A DNA stretch of 64,000 bases from Catenuloplanes niger (GTDB taxonomy: Bacteria > Actinomycetota > Actinomycetes > Mycobacteriales > Micromonosporaceae). The position numbers and the translations under genes are program-made. This document shows, one piece after another, positions 33,179-41,471 of this stretch. The notes beneath the pieces were generated by a model that saw only the letters and a list, made by a program, of their open reading frames with translations, had not been told where the DNA came from and did no database searches. Each line of letters begins with the position of its first letter. Within the stretch, counting starts at the first letter, position 1. Location of the stretch: assembly GCF_031458255.1 (NCBI RefSeq), contig NZ_JAVDYC010000001.1, forward strand, positions 248,001 to 312,000, read 5' to 3'.

Positions 33179-35284
33179 TCAGGCGATCGGCGACAACGTC
33201 ACCAGTTCCTGGGTGCAGCGGGTCAGGGCCACGTAGAGCGCGTTGTGGCCGCGGGGTTCGGCCGCGATGCGGGCCGGGTCGACCAGCACGGTGGCGTCGA
33301 ACTCGAGGCCCTTGGACTGGGTGGCGGTCAGCACGGGGGTGTCGTGGACCGCCGCGGTCAGCGCGGCGATCAGGGCGGTGGGGGCGATCACGCCGACGGT
33401 GCCGCCGGTCCAGCGGTGCCGGAGCGTGGCGACCGCCTCGGCCGCGGCGGCCGGCAACCGGTCCGCGGTGGTCTCGACGGTCCGCGGGGCGATGCCGGAC
33501 GAGCGGACGGCGCGGGGCGGCGCGTTGCGGCTGCCGGCGGCGCGCAGTACCGGCGTGGTCAGCTCCATCACCTCGCGTGGGGTGCGGTAGCAGATGGTCA
33601 GCTCCGCGGCGGTCCACCGGTCGCCGAGCGTGGACCGCACCGCCTCCGCCCAGCCGGTGTGCCGGTGCGCGGCCTCGGCCTGGTCGATGTCGCCGACCGC
33701 GGTGATCGACCGGGACGGGCAGCGGCGCAGCACCATGTGCCACTGCATCTCGGACAGCTCCTGCGCCTCGTCGATCACGACGTGACCGTAGACCCAGCCG
33801 CGCTGCCGCCGGGCCCGCTCGGCGACGGACCCGGCGGCCGGTGCCGGGCCGTCGAGGTCACCGAGCAGGTCCGCGACCGCGTCGAGCAGCGGGACGTCGC
33901 TCGGCGCCCACCCGTCCGCGCCGGCGTCCGCCGCGACCAGCCCGGCCTCCTCCGGTGTCAGGTCCGGTGCGTACCGGGCCAGCAGTGCGGCGTCGGTCAG
34001 CAGGTTCCGCAGCACGGTCCGCGGGTCCCGGGCCGGCCACACGCTGTCGACGAAACGGGCGATCGTGGCGTCGGCGGCGATCCGGTCCCGCAGTTCGTCG
34101 ATCTCCTCGTCGGACATCAGGCCGTCGACGTCGGAACCGGACCGGCCGTCGTCGCCGGGCTCGGGACGGAACCGGGCGAGGATGTCCTCGTAGCCCTCGT
34201 CCATCCGGTCCAGCAGCGCGGCCCGCTGCTCGGCCACGGCCTCGGCCAGGACGTGGTGCAGGTGCTCGGCGAAGACGGCCCGGGCCCGGTGGTGGGAGCG
34301 GCCCTGGACCGCGGAGGCGAGCAGGTGCCCGACCGCGTCCGCCCCGATCAGGTGGAACTCGCCGTCCCAGCGCAGTTTCAGCTCGCGCGCCCGCGGCAGC
34401 AGCGACCGTACGTACCGCTCCAGCGCGCCCTGCCAGAGCGCCCGGCCCTTGAGCTCGGCGATCCGCCGCGACTCGGCGCGGGTCACGGCCACGCCGGGGA
34501 GCAGCGTGTCGCAGGTCGCGGCGACGACCGCGGTCTCGCCGAGCGCGGGCAGCACCTGCGCGATGTAGTCCAGGAACCGCGTCGACGGGCCGAGCACCAG
34601 CACCGCCCGCTCGGCCATCTGCCGGTACGTGAACAGCAGGTACGCCACCCGGTGCAGCGCGACCACGGTCTTGCCGGTGCCGGGTCCGCCCTGGACGATC
34701 AGCGGCCCGGTCGCCTCGGCCCGGATGACGGCGTCCTGTTCGCGCTGCAACGTGGCGATCGCGGTCGACATCCGGCCGGTCCGTCGCTCGTTCAGTGCCG
34801 CCAGCAGCGCGCCCTCGCCGACCAGCGCACCGCCGTCGGCACCGTCCAGCGGCTCGTCGTCGACCCCGGCCACGACCGGCCCGTCCGTGCGGACGTGCCG
34901 GCGCCGGGCCTGGCCCTGCGGGTCGACCGGGGTCGCGGTGTAGAACGGCCGCGCGGCCGGTGCCCGCCAGTCGACCACGATCGGGTCGGCGGTCTCGTCG
35001 TCGTCGCGGATCCCGGTCCGGCCGATGTGCCGCACCGTGCCGTCCACGCCGTCGAGCCGGCCGAAGATCAGCCCGCCCGACGCCCGGCGCAGTTCCTCGA
35101 GTTGCGCCCGCAGGCCGCGCTGCCGGGCCCGGCCGGTGGCGTCCTCGGCCGGCACCGCCAGTTCCGCCGTCAGGCGCGCCGCGAGCCGGTCCCGCCGTGC
35201 GACCGCGGCGTCCAGGAACCGCTGTTCCTCCGCGATCGCGAGTGCGGCGCCGTCGCGAGTGGATTCCGAATCAGTGCTGAGCAT
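33179..35284 (-). CDS. helD: HelD-type RNA polymerase recycling helicase
   Basis: A 701-residue superfamily 1 UvrD/Rep-like ATPase of the HelD group, which pries stalled or rifampicin-bound RNA polymerase off DNA. The N-terminal coiled-coil is about residues 10-75 (EEQRFLDAAVARRDRLAARL), followed by IRDDDETADPIVVDWRAPAARPFY, the Q-motif IATLQREQ and the Walker A GGPGTGKT at about 199-206. Later motifs include VIDEAQELSEMQW, GDIDQAEA, YRTPREVMEL and YVALTRC. ATG 35284 follows GGGAGG. HelD relatives in mycobacteria and Streptomyces confer rifampicin tolerance; that role here is inference. Confidence 0.9.
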   Translation of the reverse strand: MLSTDSESTRDGAALAIAEEQRFLDAAVARRDRLAARLTAELAVPAEDATGRARQRGLRAQLEELRRASGGLIFGRLDGVDGTVRHIGRTGIRDDDETADPIVVDWRAPAARPFYTATPVDPQGQARRRHVRTDGPVVAGVDDEPLDGADGGALVGEGALLAALNERRTGRMSTAIATLQREQDAVIRAEATGPLIVQGGPGTGKTVVALHRVAYLLFTYRQMAERAVLVLGPSTRFLDYIAQVLPALGETAVVAATCDTLLPGVAVTRAESRRIAELKGRALWQGALERYVRSLLPRARELKLRWDGEFHLIGADAVGHLLASAVQGRSHHRARAVFAEHLHHVLAEAVAEQRAALLDRMDEGYEDILARFRPEPGDDGRSGSDVDGLMSDEEIDELRDRIAADATIARFVDSVWPARDPRTVLRNLLTDAALLARYAPDLTPEEAGLVAADAGADGWAPSDVPLLDAVADLLGDLDGPAPAAGSVAERARRQRGWVYGHVVIDEAQELSEMQWHMVLRRCPSRSITAVGDIDQAEAAHRHTGWAEAVRSTLGDRWTAAELTICYRTPREVMELTTPVLRAAGSRNAPPRAVRSSGIAPRTVETTADRLPAAAAEAVATLRHRWTGGTVGVIAPTALIAALTAAVHDTPVLTATQSKGLEFDATVLVDPARIAAEPRGHNALYVALTRCTQELVTLSPIA

Positions 35285-35497
35285 ACGAACCTCCCGGCTG
35301 TCCCGGCCGGGAATGCTAACGACACACAACCGCCCTGATCAGCGCCGGGAGACAGTAATCTCACCCGCTTGCGAAATGCGTTCCGATCGCATCTGTCGAA
35401 TGCGAACACCGCCTTGACCGACGGCGCAAAGTGTGATCTCCAAAGCGGAATCGCCATTCAAGGATATGATGTGCGTCGATGTTTCGAGGAGGATTTC

Positions 35498-36403
35498 GTG
35501 CCGGCACACGACGCTCCACCCCGGCGACGGGTGATCATCGATACCGACGCCAAGAACGAGGCGGATGATCAGTTCGCCGTCGTGCATGCGCTGCTCTCGC
35601 CCAGTGTGGACGTGCGCGGCGTGATCGCGGCGCACTTCGGCATCCGGCCGGGCCGGGGCGAGCGGGGCATGCCGGACAGCCGGGCCGAGATCGATCTGCT
35701 GCTCGGCCACCTCGGCATGCGCGACACCGTCCGGGCCGAGAACGGTGCCGCGTTCGCGATGCCGGACGCGCACACCCCGGTCCCGTCGGCCGGCGCCGAC
35801 CTGATCGTCGCGGAGGCGATGCGCGCGGACGGCCCGCTGTACGCCGCGTTCCTCGGGCCGCTCACCGACATGGCCTCGGCACTGCTCATCGAGCCGCGCA
35901 TCGCCGAGCGCGACCTCGTCGTGGTCTGGATCGGCGGCCCCGGCTACGACGGGCTCGACCCGTCCCCCGGCCGGCCGGAGTTCAACCTCGCCAACGACGT
36001 CGTCGCGGCGAACGTGGTGTTCCGTTCCGCCCTCACGGTCTGGCAGATCCCCCGGTCGGTCTTCACACAGACCGCCGTCGGATACGCGGAACTGGAGGAT
36101 CGGGTCGCCCCCTGCGGTCCGCTCGGCCGCTACCTCGTCGACCAGCTCGTCGAGTGGAACGCCGCACACGCCGACACGGTCATGGAGTACCGCTGCCTCG
36201 GCGACTCCCCCGCCGTGGCGGTCATCATCAACCCCACCGCCGGGCAGTACGAATCCCGCCCCGCGTACGGCTTCACCTGGGACGCCGAGTACGACACCCG
36301 CACCGCGTACCGCCCGATCCGGGTCTACCGCACCATCGACGCCCGGTTCATGTTCGAGGACCTGTTCGCCAAGCTGCGCCGGGCCGCCCGCGACGGCACG
36401 TGA
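35498..36403 (+). CDS. Inosine-uridine nucleoside hydrolase-like protein
   Basis: A 301-residue protein with the nucleoside hydrolase metal-binding start RRVIIDTDAKNEADDQFAVVHALL (two Asp pairs as DTDxxxExDD), then LGPLTDMASALL and VVWIGGP, all typical. The second conserved His/Asp region near WDAEYDTR differs from the canonical enzymes, so the substrate may not be a standard ribonucleoside. GTG 35498 is chosen because GAGGAGG lies 7-10 bases upstream; an ATG at 35369 would add 43 residues of non-conserved sequence. The upstream 213 bases are less GC-rich and contain a TATGAT box at 35465, a possible -10. Confidence 0.8.
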   Translation: MPAHDAPPRRRVIIDTDAKNEADDQFAVVHALLSPSVDVRGVIAAHFGIRPGRGERGMPDSRAEIDLLLGHLGMRDTVRAENGAAFAMPDAHTPVPSAGADLIVAEAMRADGPLYAAFLGPLTDMASALLIEPRIAERDLVVVWIGGPGYDGLDPSPGRPEFNLANDVVAANVVFRSALTVWQIPRSVFTQTAVGYAELEDRVAPCGPLGRYLVDQLVEWNAAHADTVMEYRCLGDSPAVAVIINPTAGQYESRPAYGFTWDAEYDTRTAYRPIRVYRTIDARFMFEDLFAKLRRAARDGT

Positions 36404-36416
36404 TCCCGCGGCCCGG

Positions 36417-37310
36417 TCAGATCAGTCGCAGGTGACGGGTGGCGACGGTGACGGTGACGCGCTGGCCCCAGGTCAGCTGGAGCGCGTCGGTCTCGAGGCC
36501 GTCGGCGAACGCGACCAGGCGCTCGGACTCGCTCGCCAGTTCCAGGGACTCGCCGGGGTGCAGCAGGCCGGCGGACTCGGTGACGCCGGTGGACGGGGAC
36601 GGCCAGGCCTCCCGGACGTACCAGCAGAGGTGCGGGTCGGCCGGGCCGGGCATCGGCGGCGCGGTGGCCCGCTCACGGGCGATCGAGGCGCACCAGCCGG
36701 TCGCGCCGGTGCCGGTGCCGACGATCACGCCGGACGAGGACTGCCGTTCGCGGTGCCCGCCGGGCGTGGTGAGGACGTAGCGGGCGGACTGGTGGCCGGG
36801 CTGCCCGAGGTAGATCTCGTTGAGGCCGTGCAGTTCCTGACCGTCGTCGAGGCGTGCGGTGACCATGGTCCGGCGCGCGCCGCCACCGGCGTCGCGGTGC
36901 AGGCCGGCGAGCAGGCCGGGGACCGCGGCGGGGGCGTGCCGGACCAGGACGCCGGCGTTGCGGCCGGGTTCCGGGTCGACGCCGATGACGGGCTGGCCGT
37001 CGAGGTACTTCGCCACGTTCGCGACCAGGCCGTCCGGCCCGACCGCGATGATCACGTCTTCCGGGGCGAACAGGAAGCGGGGCAGGTCGGCGCGCTCCAC
37101 GTGGCCGCGCCGCCAGTCGGCCGGGACGCCGGCGCTGACCGCGGTGAGGGCCGCGGTCAGCGCGGCGTGGCGGGCGGTGACGTCGTCGAGCGTGCGGCCG
37201 CGTTCACGGAGGAAGAACGCGGCCGCGCCGCGGGTGCCGTGCCGGGCGAGCAGCTCGTCGAGCTCGCTGCGCCGCGACACGATCACCACCCGGGGGTTGA
37301 GCGTGCTCAC
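36417..37310 (-). CDS. NAD-kinase-like protein
   Basis: A 297-residue protein related to ATP-NAD kinases. In place of the catalytic GGDGT it reads VGPDGLVANV (about residues 90-99), the nucleotide-binding GTGTGATGWCAS matches the conserved GSTG(A/G) loop region, and LNEIYLG corresponds to the NE motif. The C-terminal beta-rich portion is family-like. The altered GGDG motif leaves catalysis uncertain; it could be a genuine but divergent kinase or a nucleotide-binding regulator. Its GTG overlaps the stop of the SPFH gene (GTGA), so both are made together under the Nudix/NrtR-like regulator's operators. Confidence 0.78.
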   Translation of the reverse strand: MSTLNPRVVIVSRRSELDELLARHGTRGAAAFFLRERGRTLDDVTARHAALTAALTAVSAGVPADWRRGHVERADLPRFLFAPEDVIIAVGPDGLVANVAKYLDGQPVIGVDPEPGRNAGVLVRHAPAAVPGLLAGLHRDAGGGARRTMVTARLDDGQELHGLNEIYLGQPGHQSARYVLTTPGGHRERQSSSGVIVGTGTGATGWCASIARERATAPPMPGPADPHLCWYVREAWPSPSTGVTESAGLLHPGESLELASESERLVAFADGLETDALQLTWGQRVTVTVATRHLRLI

Positions 37311-38329
37311 GACAGCCGCCCGAGGACCTTGCTGAGCAGGTCCGGCGTGACGGTCAGCTCGTTGATCGCGGGCAGCTGGCCGGCCAGTTCCTTGATCGCG
37401 AGCGCCTGCAGCACGCCCGGGGGCAGGTCACGGTACGCGGCCAGGCGCGCGGCCTCCGCCTCCGCCTCGGCCAGGCCGACGAGCCGGGCGCCGGCCGCGC
37501 GCGCCTCGTCCCGTACCCGTGCCGAATCCGCCTCCGCCGTTGCCTTCTGCCGCAGGCGATCCGCCTCGGCACCGCCGGCCACGCCCTGACGCTCGGCCTC
37601 GAGTTCCGCCTCGCGCCGGGTGTTCGCGCCGCGCTGCTCGACCAGCTGCTGCTCCCGCCGGGCCAGCTCGATCCTGCTCTGCAGCTCGTTCTCCGCGATC
37701 GACTGCTCCTGCTGGACCGCGTGCGCGCGCCGGGCGTACGTGGCCCGGTCCGCGTCCTGCTGCACCTGCTCGCGGGTCGGGGTCTGCAGCGCGCGTTCCA
37801 TCTCCGGCTCCGGGCGCAGCGCGACGACGCGCGCGCTGACCACGGAGACGCCGGTCTCGGTCAGCCGCGGGTCGTCCGCGAGCGCGGTCGCGACCGCGGC
37901 CCGGATCGTGGCGATGCCGGTGGTCAGCGCGTCCGCCAGCGGCACCCGGGCGAGCAGGTCGAGCGCGGGCTGCTGGGCCAGCTCGGCGAGCATGCCGGCG
38001 ACCTGGTCGAGCGGCTGACCGCGCCAGGTGCCCCGGTAGGGGTCGATGGAGAAGTCGAGGCGCGCGGCCGCCGCGGCCGGATCGCTCACCCGGTAGGTGA
38101 CCGTGGCCTGCACGGTCACGTCCGCGAAGTCCTCGGTGCGGGCGTGGAACAGCAGCGGCAGCTCGCGGTCGTCGACCGGCACCTCGGACAGCGCGGCGGT
38201 GAGCGGCCGGTACCAGAACGACAGCCCGGTGCCGGCGCGCCGGACACGGCCGCCCACGGTGTGGCTGACCCAGCTGGTCGGTGCGGAGCGCAGGTGCCGC
38301 AGGTGGAAGCGGCGTGTCACGTCGGCCAT
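37307..38329 (-). CDS. SPFH/band 7 domain protein
   Basis: A 340-residue SPFH protein. The N-terminal ~30 residues lack a membrane helix, so unlike flotillins it is probably soluble. The band 7 core runs through LLFHARTEDFADVTVQATVTYRV and VVSARVVALRPEPEMERAL, followed by a long coiled-coil (about residues 195-300) of QxxADRATYARRAH, ELARREQQLVEQ and AEADSARVRDEARAAG type, then a short globular end. Such proteins form large ring or cage assemblies. ATG 38329 follows GGAGG. It is translationally coupled to a NAD-kinase-like gene and divergent from a Nudix/NrtR-like gene across two matched palindromes. Confidence 0.85.
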   Translation of the reverse strand: MADVTRRFHLRHLRSAPTSWVSHTVGGRVRRAGTGLSFWYRPLTAALSEVPVDDRELPLLFHARTEDFADVTVQATVTYRVSDPAAAAARLDFSIDPYRGTWRGQPLDQVAGMLAELAQQPALDLLARVPLADALTTGIATIRAAVATALADDPRLTETGVSVVSARVVALRPEPEMERALQTPTREQVQQDADRATYARRAHAVQQEQSIAENELQSRIELARREQQLVEQRGANTRREAELEAERQGVAGGAEADRLRQKATAEADSARVRDEARAAGARLVGLAEAEAEAARLAAYRDLPPGVLQALAIKELAGQLPAINELTVTPDLLSKVLGRLS

Positions 38330-38349
38330 GGTGGTCCTCCCCGATGTTT

Positions 38350-38399
38350 TCGTCACCATGACGATAAACCCCGGGCGCTATTATCGTCAACATGACGAT
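38350..38399. promoter_or_regulatory. Twin operators, TCGTCA-N3-TGACGA type
   Basis: Two inverted repeats with the same half-site occupy the 62-base divergent gap: TCGTCACCATGACGA (38350-38364) and ATCGTCAACATGACGAT (38383-38399), with centres 34 bases apart. The second covers the start codon of the Nudix/NrtR-like gene, as expected of autorepression. The first lies just upstream of the SPFH-NAD-kinase-like operon. The match of arms makes a single protein the likely binder. Confidence 0.8.
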
Positions 38400-39054
38400 T
38401 ACGGTGGACCTGGTGCTGCTCACGATCCGCGACGGCGTGCTGCAGGTGCTGCTGGTCCGGCGCGGCATCCCGCCGTACCGGGGGAGGTGGGCCCTGCCCG
38501 GCGGTTTCGTGCTCGACGACGAGGATCTGGCCGACGCGGCGCTGCGCGAGCTGCGCGAGGAGACCGGGCTGGAACCGCGGCACCTGGAGCAGCTCGCCAC
38601 CTACGGCACGCCGGGCCGCGACCCGCGCGGGCGGGTGGTCACGGTCGCCTACCTGGCGCTGCTGCCCGACCTGCCGTCCCCGGTCGCGGGCAGTGACGCG
38701 GCCGGCGCGGCGTGGCGGCCGTACGACGAGGTGGCCGGCGGCGGGCTCGCGTTCGACCACGACCGGATCCTGGCCGACGGCATCGAACGGGCCCGGTCCA
38801 AGCTGGAGTACACGCCGCTGGCGACCGCGTTCTGCCCGCCGGAGTTCACGATCGCGGACCTGCGCGGCGTGTACGAGACGGTGTGGCGCACCACGATCGA
38901 CGCCCGCAACTTCCACCGCAAGGTGACCGGCGCGGAGGGCTTCGTCGAACCGACCGGCGGCACCGCCGAGCGCGACCGTGGCCGCCCGGCCCAGCTGTTC
39001 CGCCGCGGACCGGCCACGCTGCTGCACCCGCCGCTGTTGCGACCGCAACGCTAG
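38392..39054 (+). CDS. Nudix/NrtR-like regulator (Nudix domain plus C-terminal winged helix)
   Basis: A 220-residue protein. The Nudix domain is intact: GGFVLDDEDLADAALREL followed by REETGL fits GX5EX7REUXEEXGU at about residues 38-61. The C-terminal ~75 residues (PPEFTIADLRGVYETVW, then DARNFHRKVTG) match the winged-helix of NrtR-type regulators of NAD metabolism, which sense ADP-ribose-type ligands. Retention of the catalytic Nudix box means it could still hydrolyse a nucleotide substrate such as ADP-ribose. It overlaps one of two palindromes in its own promoter and faces an SPFH-NAD-kinase-like operon, so control of that pair is the natural inference. Confidence 0.85.
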   Translation: MTITVDLVLLTIRDGVLQVLLVRRGIPPYRGRWALPGGFVLDDEDLADAALRELREETGLEPRHLEQLATYGTPGRDPRGRVVTVAYLALLPDLPSPVAGSDAAGAAWRPYDEVAGGGLAFDHDRILADGIERARSKLEYTPLATAFCPPEFTIADLRGVYETVWRTTIDARNFHRKVTGAEGFVEPTGGTAERDRGRPAQLFRRGPATLLHPPLLRPQR

Positions 39055-39120
39055 GCCCTGTATCGACGTGGATGGCCGGGCTGCGGCGCGCTCCGACCCC
39101 ACGTCGATACAGGTCCTAGC
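39050..39120. repeat. 22-base inverted repeat hairpin after the Nudix gene
   Basis: A stem of two 22-base arms (39050-39071 and 39099-39120), identical except for one mismatch, encloses a 27-base loop; the arm begins GCTAGG and contains CTGTATCGACGTGG. The left arm includes the Nudix stop codon. It could act as a terminator in both directions, but it lacks a T-run, and the long perfect arms are unusual for that. Confidence 0.75.
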
Positions 39121-39249
39121 CGTTCGTACCGTCGACGCGGCTTTTCGGTCGTTGATGTACACCGTCCGGGTGACCCCGACGGCCCCACCTGCACCGAAGT
39201 CCACCGGCTCCGACTTGTCGGCGGATGTCGATGCGGGAAGACTGTCGCG

Positions 39250-41355
39250 GTGCGGGAGTACCAGGTGCTCGGTGGGCGATACCGGCTCGACGGTGAGGTC
39301 GGGCGCGGCGGCATGGCCGCGGTCTGGCGGGCCTACGACGAGGTGCTCGGCCGGCCCGTGGCCGTGAAGGTGCTGGCCGGGCCGTATGCGAGCGATCCAC
39401 AGGCGCGGGTGCGCATCCGCGAGGAAGCGCGTGCGGCGGCCCGGCTGTCGCATCCGAACATCGCGCAGGTGCACGACTTCGGCGAGGTCACCGACGGCGA
39501 CGAGGTCCTCCCGTTCGTGGTGATGGAACTGGTCAGCGGCGTGACGCTGGCCGCCCGGCTGCGCGCCGAGCCGCTGTCGCTCGACGAGGCGCTGCGCTGC
39601 TGCGCGGAGATCGCGGCCGCGCTGACCGCGGCCCACGAGGAAGGGCTGGTCCACCGCGACATCAAGCCGGCGAACGTGATGCTCACCCGGCAGGGCGCCA
39701 AGGTCGTCGACTTCGGCATCGCGGCCGCGGCCACGCCCGGCAGCGGCGGCGGGCCGGTCGAGGTGCCGGTCGGGACGCCGGGCTACATCGCGCCGGAGCG
39801 CCTGACCGGCGACGGCGTCTACCCGGCCACCGACGTGTACGCGCTGGGCGTGCTGCTCTACCTGCTGATCGCGGGCCGGGCGCCGTGGACGGCGGAGAGC
39901 ATCACGGAGATGCTCGACGCGCACGTCTACACGGAACCGGACCCCCTGCCACCGCTGCCGCACGTGCCGCCCGCGGTGATCGCGCTCTGCGAGCGCTGCC
40001 TGCGAAAGGATCCGGCGGTACGGCCGACCGCGCGCGAGGCGGCGGTGGCGCTGGCGGAGGCGGCGGGCGTGCGGATCGTGACCGGCGGCCCGGGACCGGC
40101 CCTGGTGGACGAACCGTCCGTGTCGCTGAGGCCTCGGCCTGCGCTGGACCTGCCGTCCGTGCCGGACCCGTCGGCCGCGTCGGGTCTGTCAGCCGCCTCG
40201 GGTCTGTCAGCCGCCTCGGGTCTGTCAGCCGCGTCGGGCCTGTCAGCCGCGTCGGCCTCGTCGGCCGTGTCGGGTCTGTCGGCCGCGGCAGGTCGGCAAG
40301 GTGACTCGGATGACGCGTCCGGTCCGTCGGGCGCGCTGGGCCGGCACGGTGCGTGGGACCCGTCGGCCGCATCCGCCCAGCCGGGCTCGTCGGCCGCGTC
40401 GGGCCTGTCGGCCGCGTCGGGACAGGCAGGCGCGTCGGGACAGGCGGGCGCGTCCGGGCTCTCCGCCTCGTCGGACCGATCGGACGCGTTCGGTCCGTCG
40501 GCCGTGCCGGGCCGGCACGATGCGTCGAGTCCACCCGGCGCGCCAGAACAGCACCGCGCGTTCGACGTGTCGGGTGCACCGCCGGTGCCGGGCATGTCCG
40601 CCGCGCCGGATCAGCCGGTTCCGCCGGACGAGTCGACCACGTCCGGCGTGCCGGTCCGGTCACGCCCGACGGGCGCGCCGGCGGATGACCGCGCGGGTCC
40701 CGGCGCGGTGCCGGGCGGCCCGCCGGGTCGCCGCACACCGGCCCACCGCCGCACGCTCGCGATCGCCGCCGGCGCCCTCGCCCTGCTCGCCGCCGGTGGC
40801 CTGACCGCCGCGACGATCGGCGCCCGCGACGACGGCACCGACGTCACGCAGCCCGGCCCCTCGATCCCGCCCGGCATGACCGCCCCGCCCGGCACCGCCG
40901 GCGGCGCACCACCGCCCGGCACCGGCTCCGGCTCCGTGACCGGCGGCACTCCCGGCCCCGCGCAGGCCGGGCCGGGTGCGGTCCGGACCGGCTCGGCGCA
41001 GCCACCGGCCGGGCTCTCGCAGTCCTCCGGCACGGTCGTCGTGCCGAGCCGGGCCGCGCCGCCGGGCGCCGTCACCACCACCGGCGCGCCGCCGCCCCCG
41101 ACCGCGGAGGAGCCGGCACCGGTACCGCAGCAGCGCACGTTCAGCTCGACCGGCGGGACCGTGGAGGCGACCTGCACCACCACGGACCAGGCCCGGCTGG
41201 TCACCTACGCCGCGGCCAAGCCGTACAAGGTGGACAGCGTCGACGCCGGTCCGGCCGTACCGGCGGAGATCGTCTTCCGGCACGGCAACCGGTACGTGAC
41301 CATGGCCGTGACCTGCGCCGGTGGCGTGCCGTCCGCGGCGACCACGGAGGACTGA
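39250..41355 (+). CDS. Receptor-type Ser/Thr protein kinase (PknB-like)
   Basis: A 701-residue transmembrane Hanks-type kinase. The kinase domain is at residues 10-270: glycine loop GRGGMAAVW, catalytic Lys40 in VAVKVL, HRDIKPANV with Asp137, DFG at 154-156, and the APE-like IAPERL. A long Ala/Ser/Gly-rich cytoplasmic linker (about 300-490) contains four exact 18-base repeats encoding SGLSAA (bases 40180-40251). One membrane helix follows (AIAAGALALLAAGGL, about residues 503-523), then an extracellular Pro/Gly/Thr-rich stalk and a small C-terminal domain (about 620-701) with two Cys (TCTTTD, VTCAGG). No PASTA domains are present. GTG start. Confidence 0.9.
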   Translation: MREYQVLGGRYRLDGEVGRGGMAAVWRAYDEVLGRPVAVKVLAGPYASDPQARVRIREEARAAARLSHPNIAQVHDFGEVTDGDEVLPFVVMELVSGVTLAARLRAEPLSLDEALRCCAEIAAALTAAHEEGLVHRDIKPANVMLTRQGAKVVDFGIAAAATPGSGGGPVEVPVGTPGYIAPERLTGDGVYPATDVYALGVLLYLLIAGRAPWTAESITEMLDAHVYTEPDPLPPLPHVPPAVIALCERCLRKDPAVRPTAREAAVALAEAAGVRIVTGGPGPALVDEPSVSLRPRPALDLPSVPDPSAASGLSAASGLSAASGLSAASGLSAASASSAVSGLSAAAGRQGDSDDASGPSGALGRHGAWDPSAASAQPGSSAASGLSAASGQAGASGQAGASGLSASSDRSDAFGPSAVPGRHDASSPPGAPEQHRAFDVSGAPPVPGMSAAPDQPVPPDESTTSGVPVRSRPTGAPADDRAGPGAVPGGPPGRRTPAHRRTLAIAAGALALLAAGGLTAATIGARDDGTDVTQPGPSIPPGMTAPPGTAGGAPPPGTGSGSVTGGTPGPAQAGPGAVRTGSAQPPAGLSQSSGTVVVPSRAAPPGAVTTTGAPPPPTAEEPAPVPQQRTFSSTGGTVEATCTTTDQARLVTYAAAKPYKVDSVDAGPAVPAEIVFRHGNRYVTMAVTCAGGVPSAATTED
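40180..40251 (+). repeat. Four 18-base in-frame repeats in the kinase linker
   Basis: Four near-identical units of TCGGGTCTGTCAGCCGCC (40180, 40198, 40216, 40234) encode SGLSAA four times in a region predicted to be disordered. Weaker related units follow to about 40440. Copy number is likely variable between strains. Confidence 0.8.
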
Positions 41356-41471
41356 CCGACCGGCTATACCGCTCGGTAGAGGAGCTTTTCCGCATTCCGG
41401 CCGACGAAACCGGCGCCCCGCCGCCCGTACCGTGATCTTCGATGTCGGCGAACACGGGGCGAGGAGCGGTG

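Noticed and set aside
39050-39120. Possible transposon end or integrase site
   Set aside because: No transposase or recombinase is nearby and there is no target duplication visible; kept only as a repeat.
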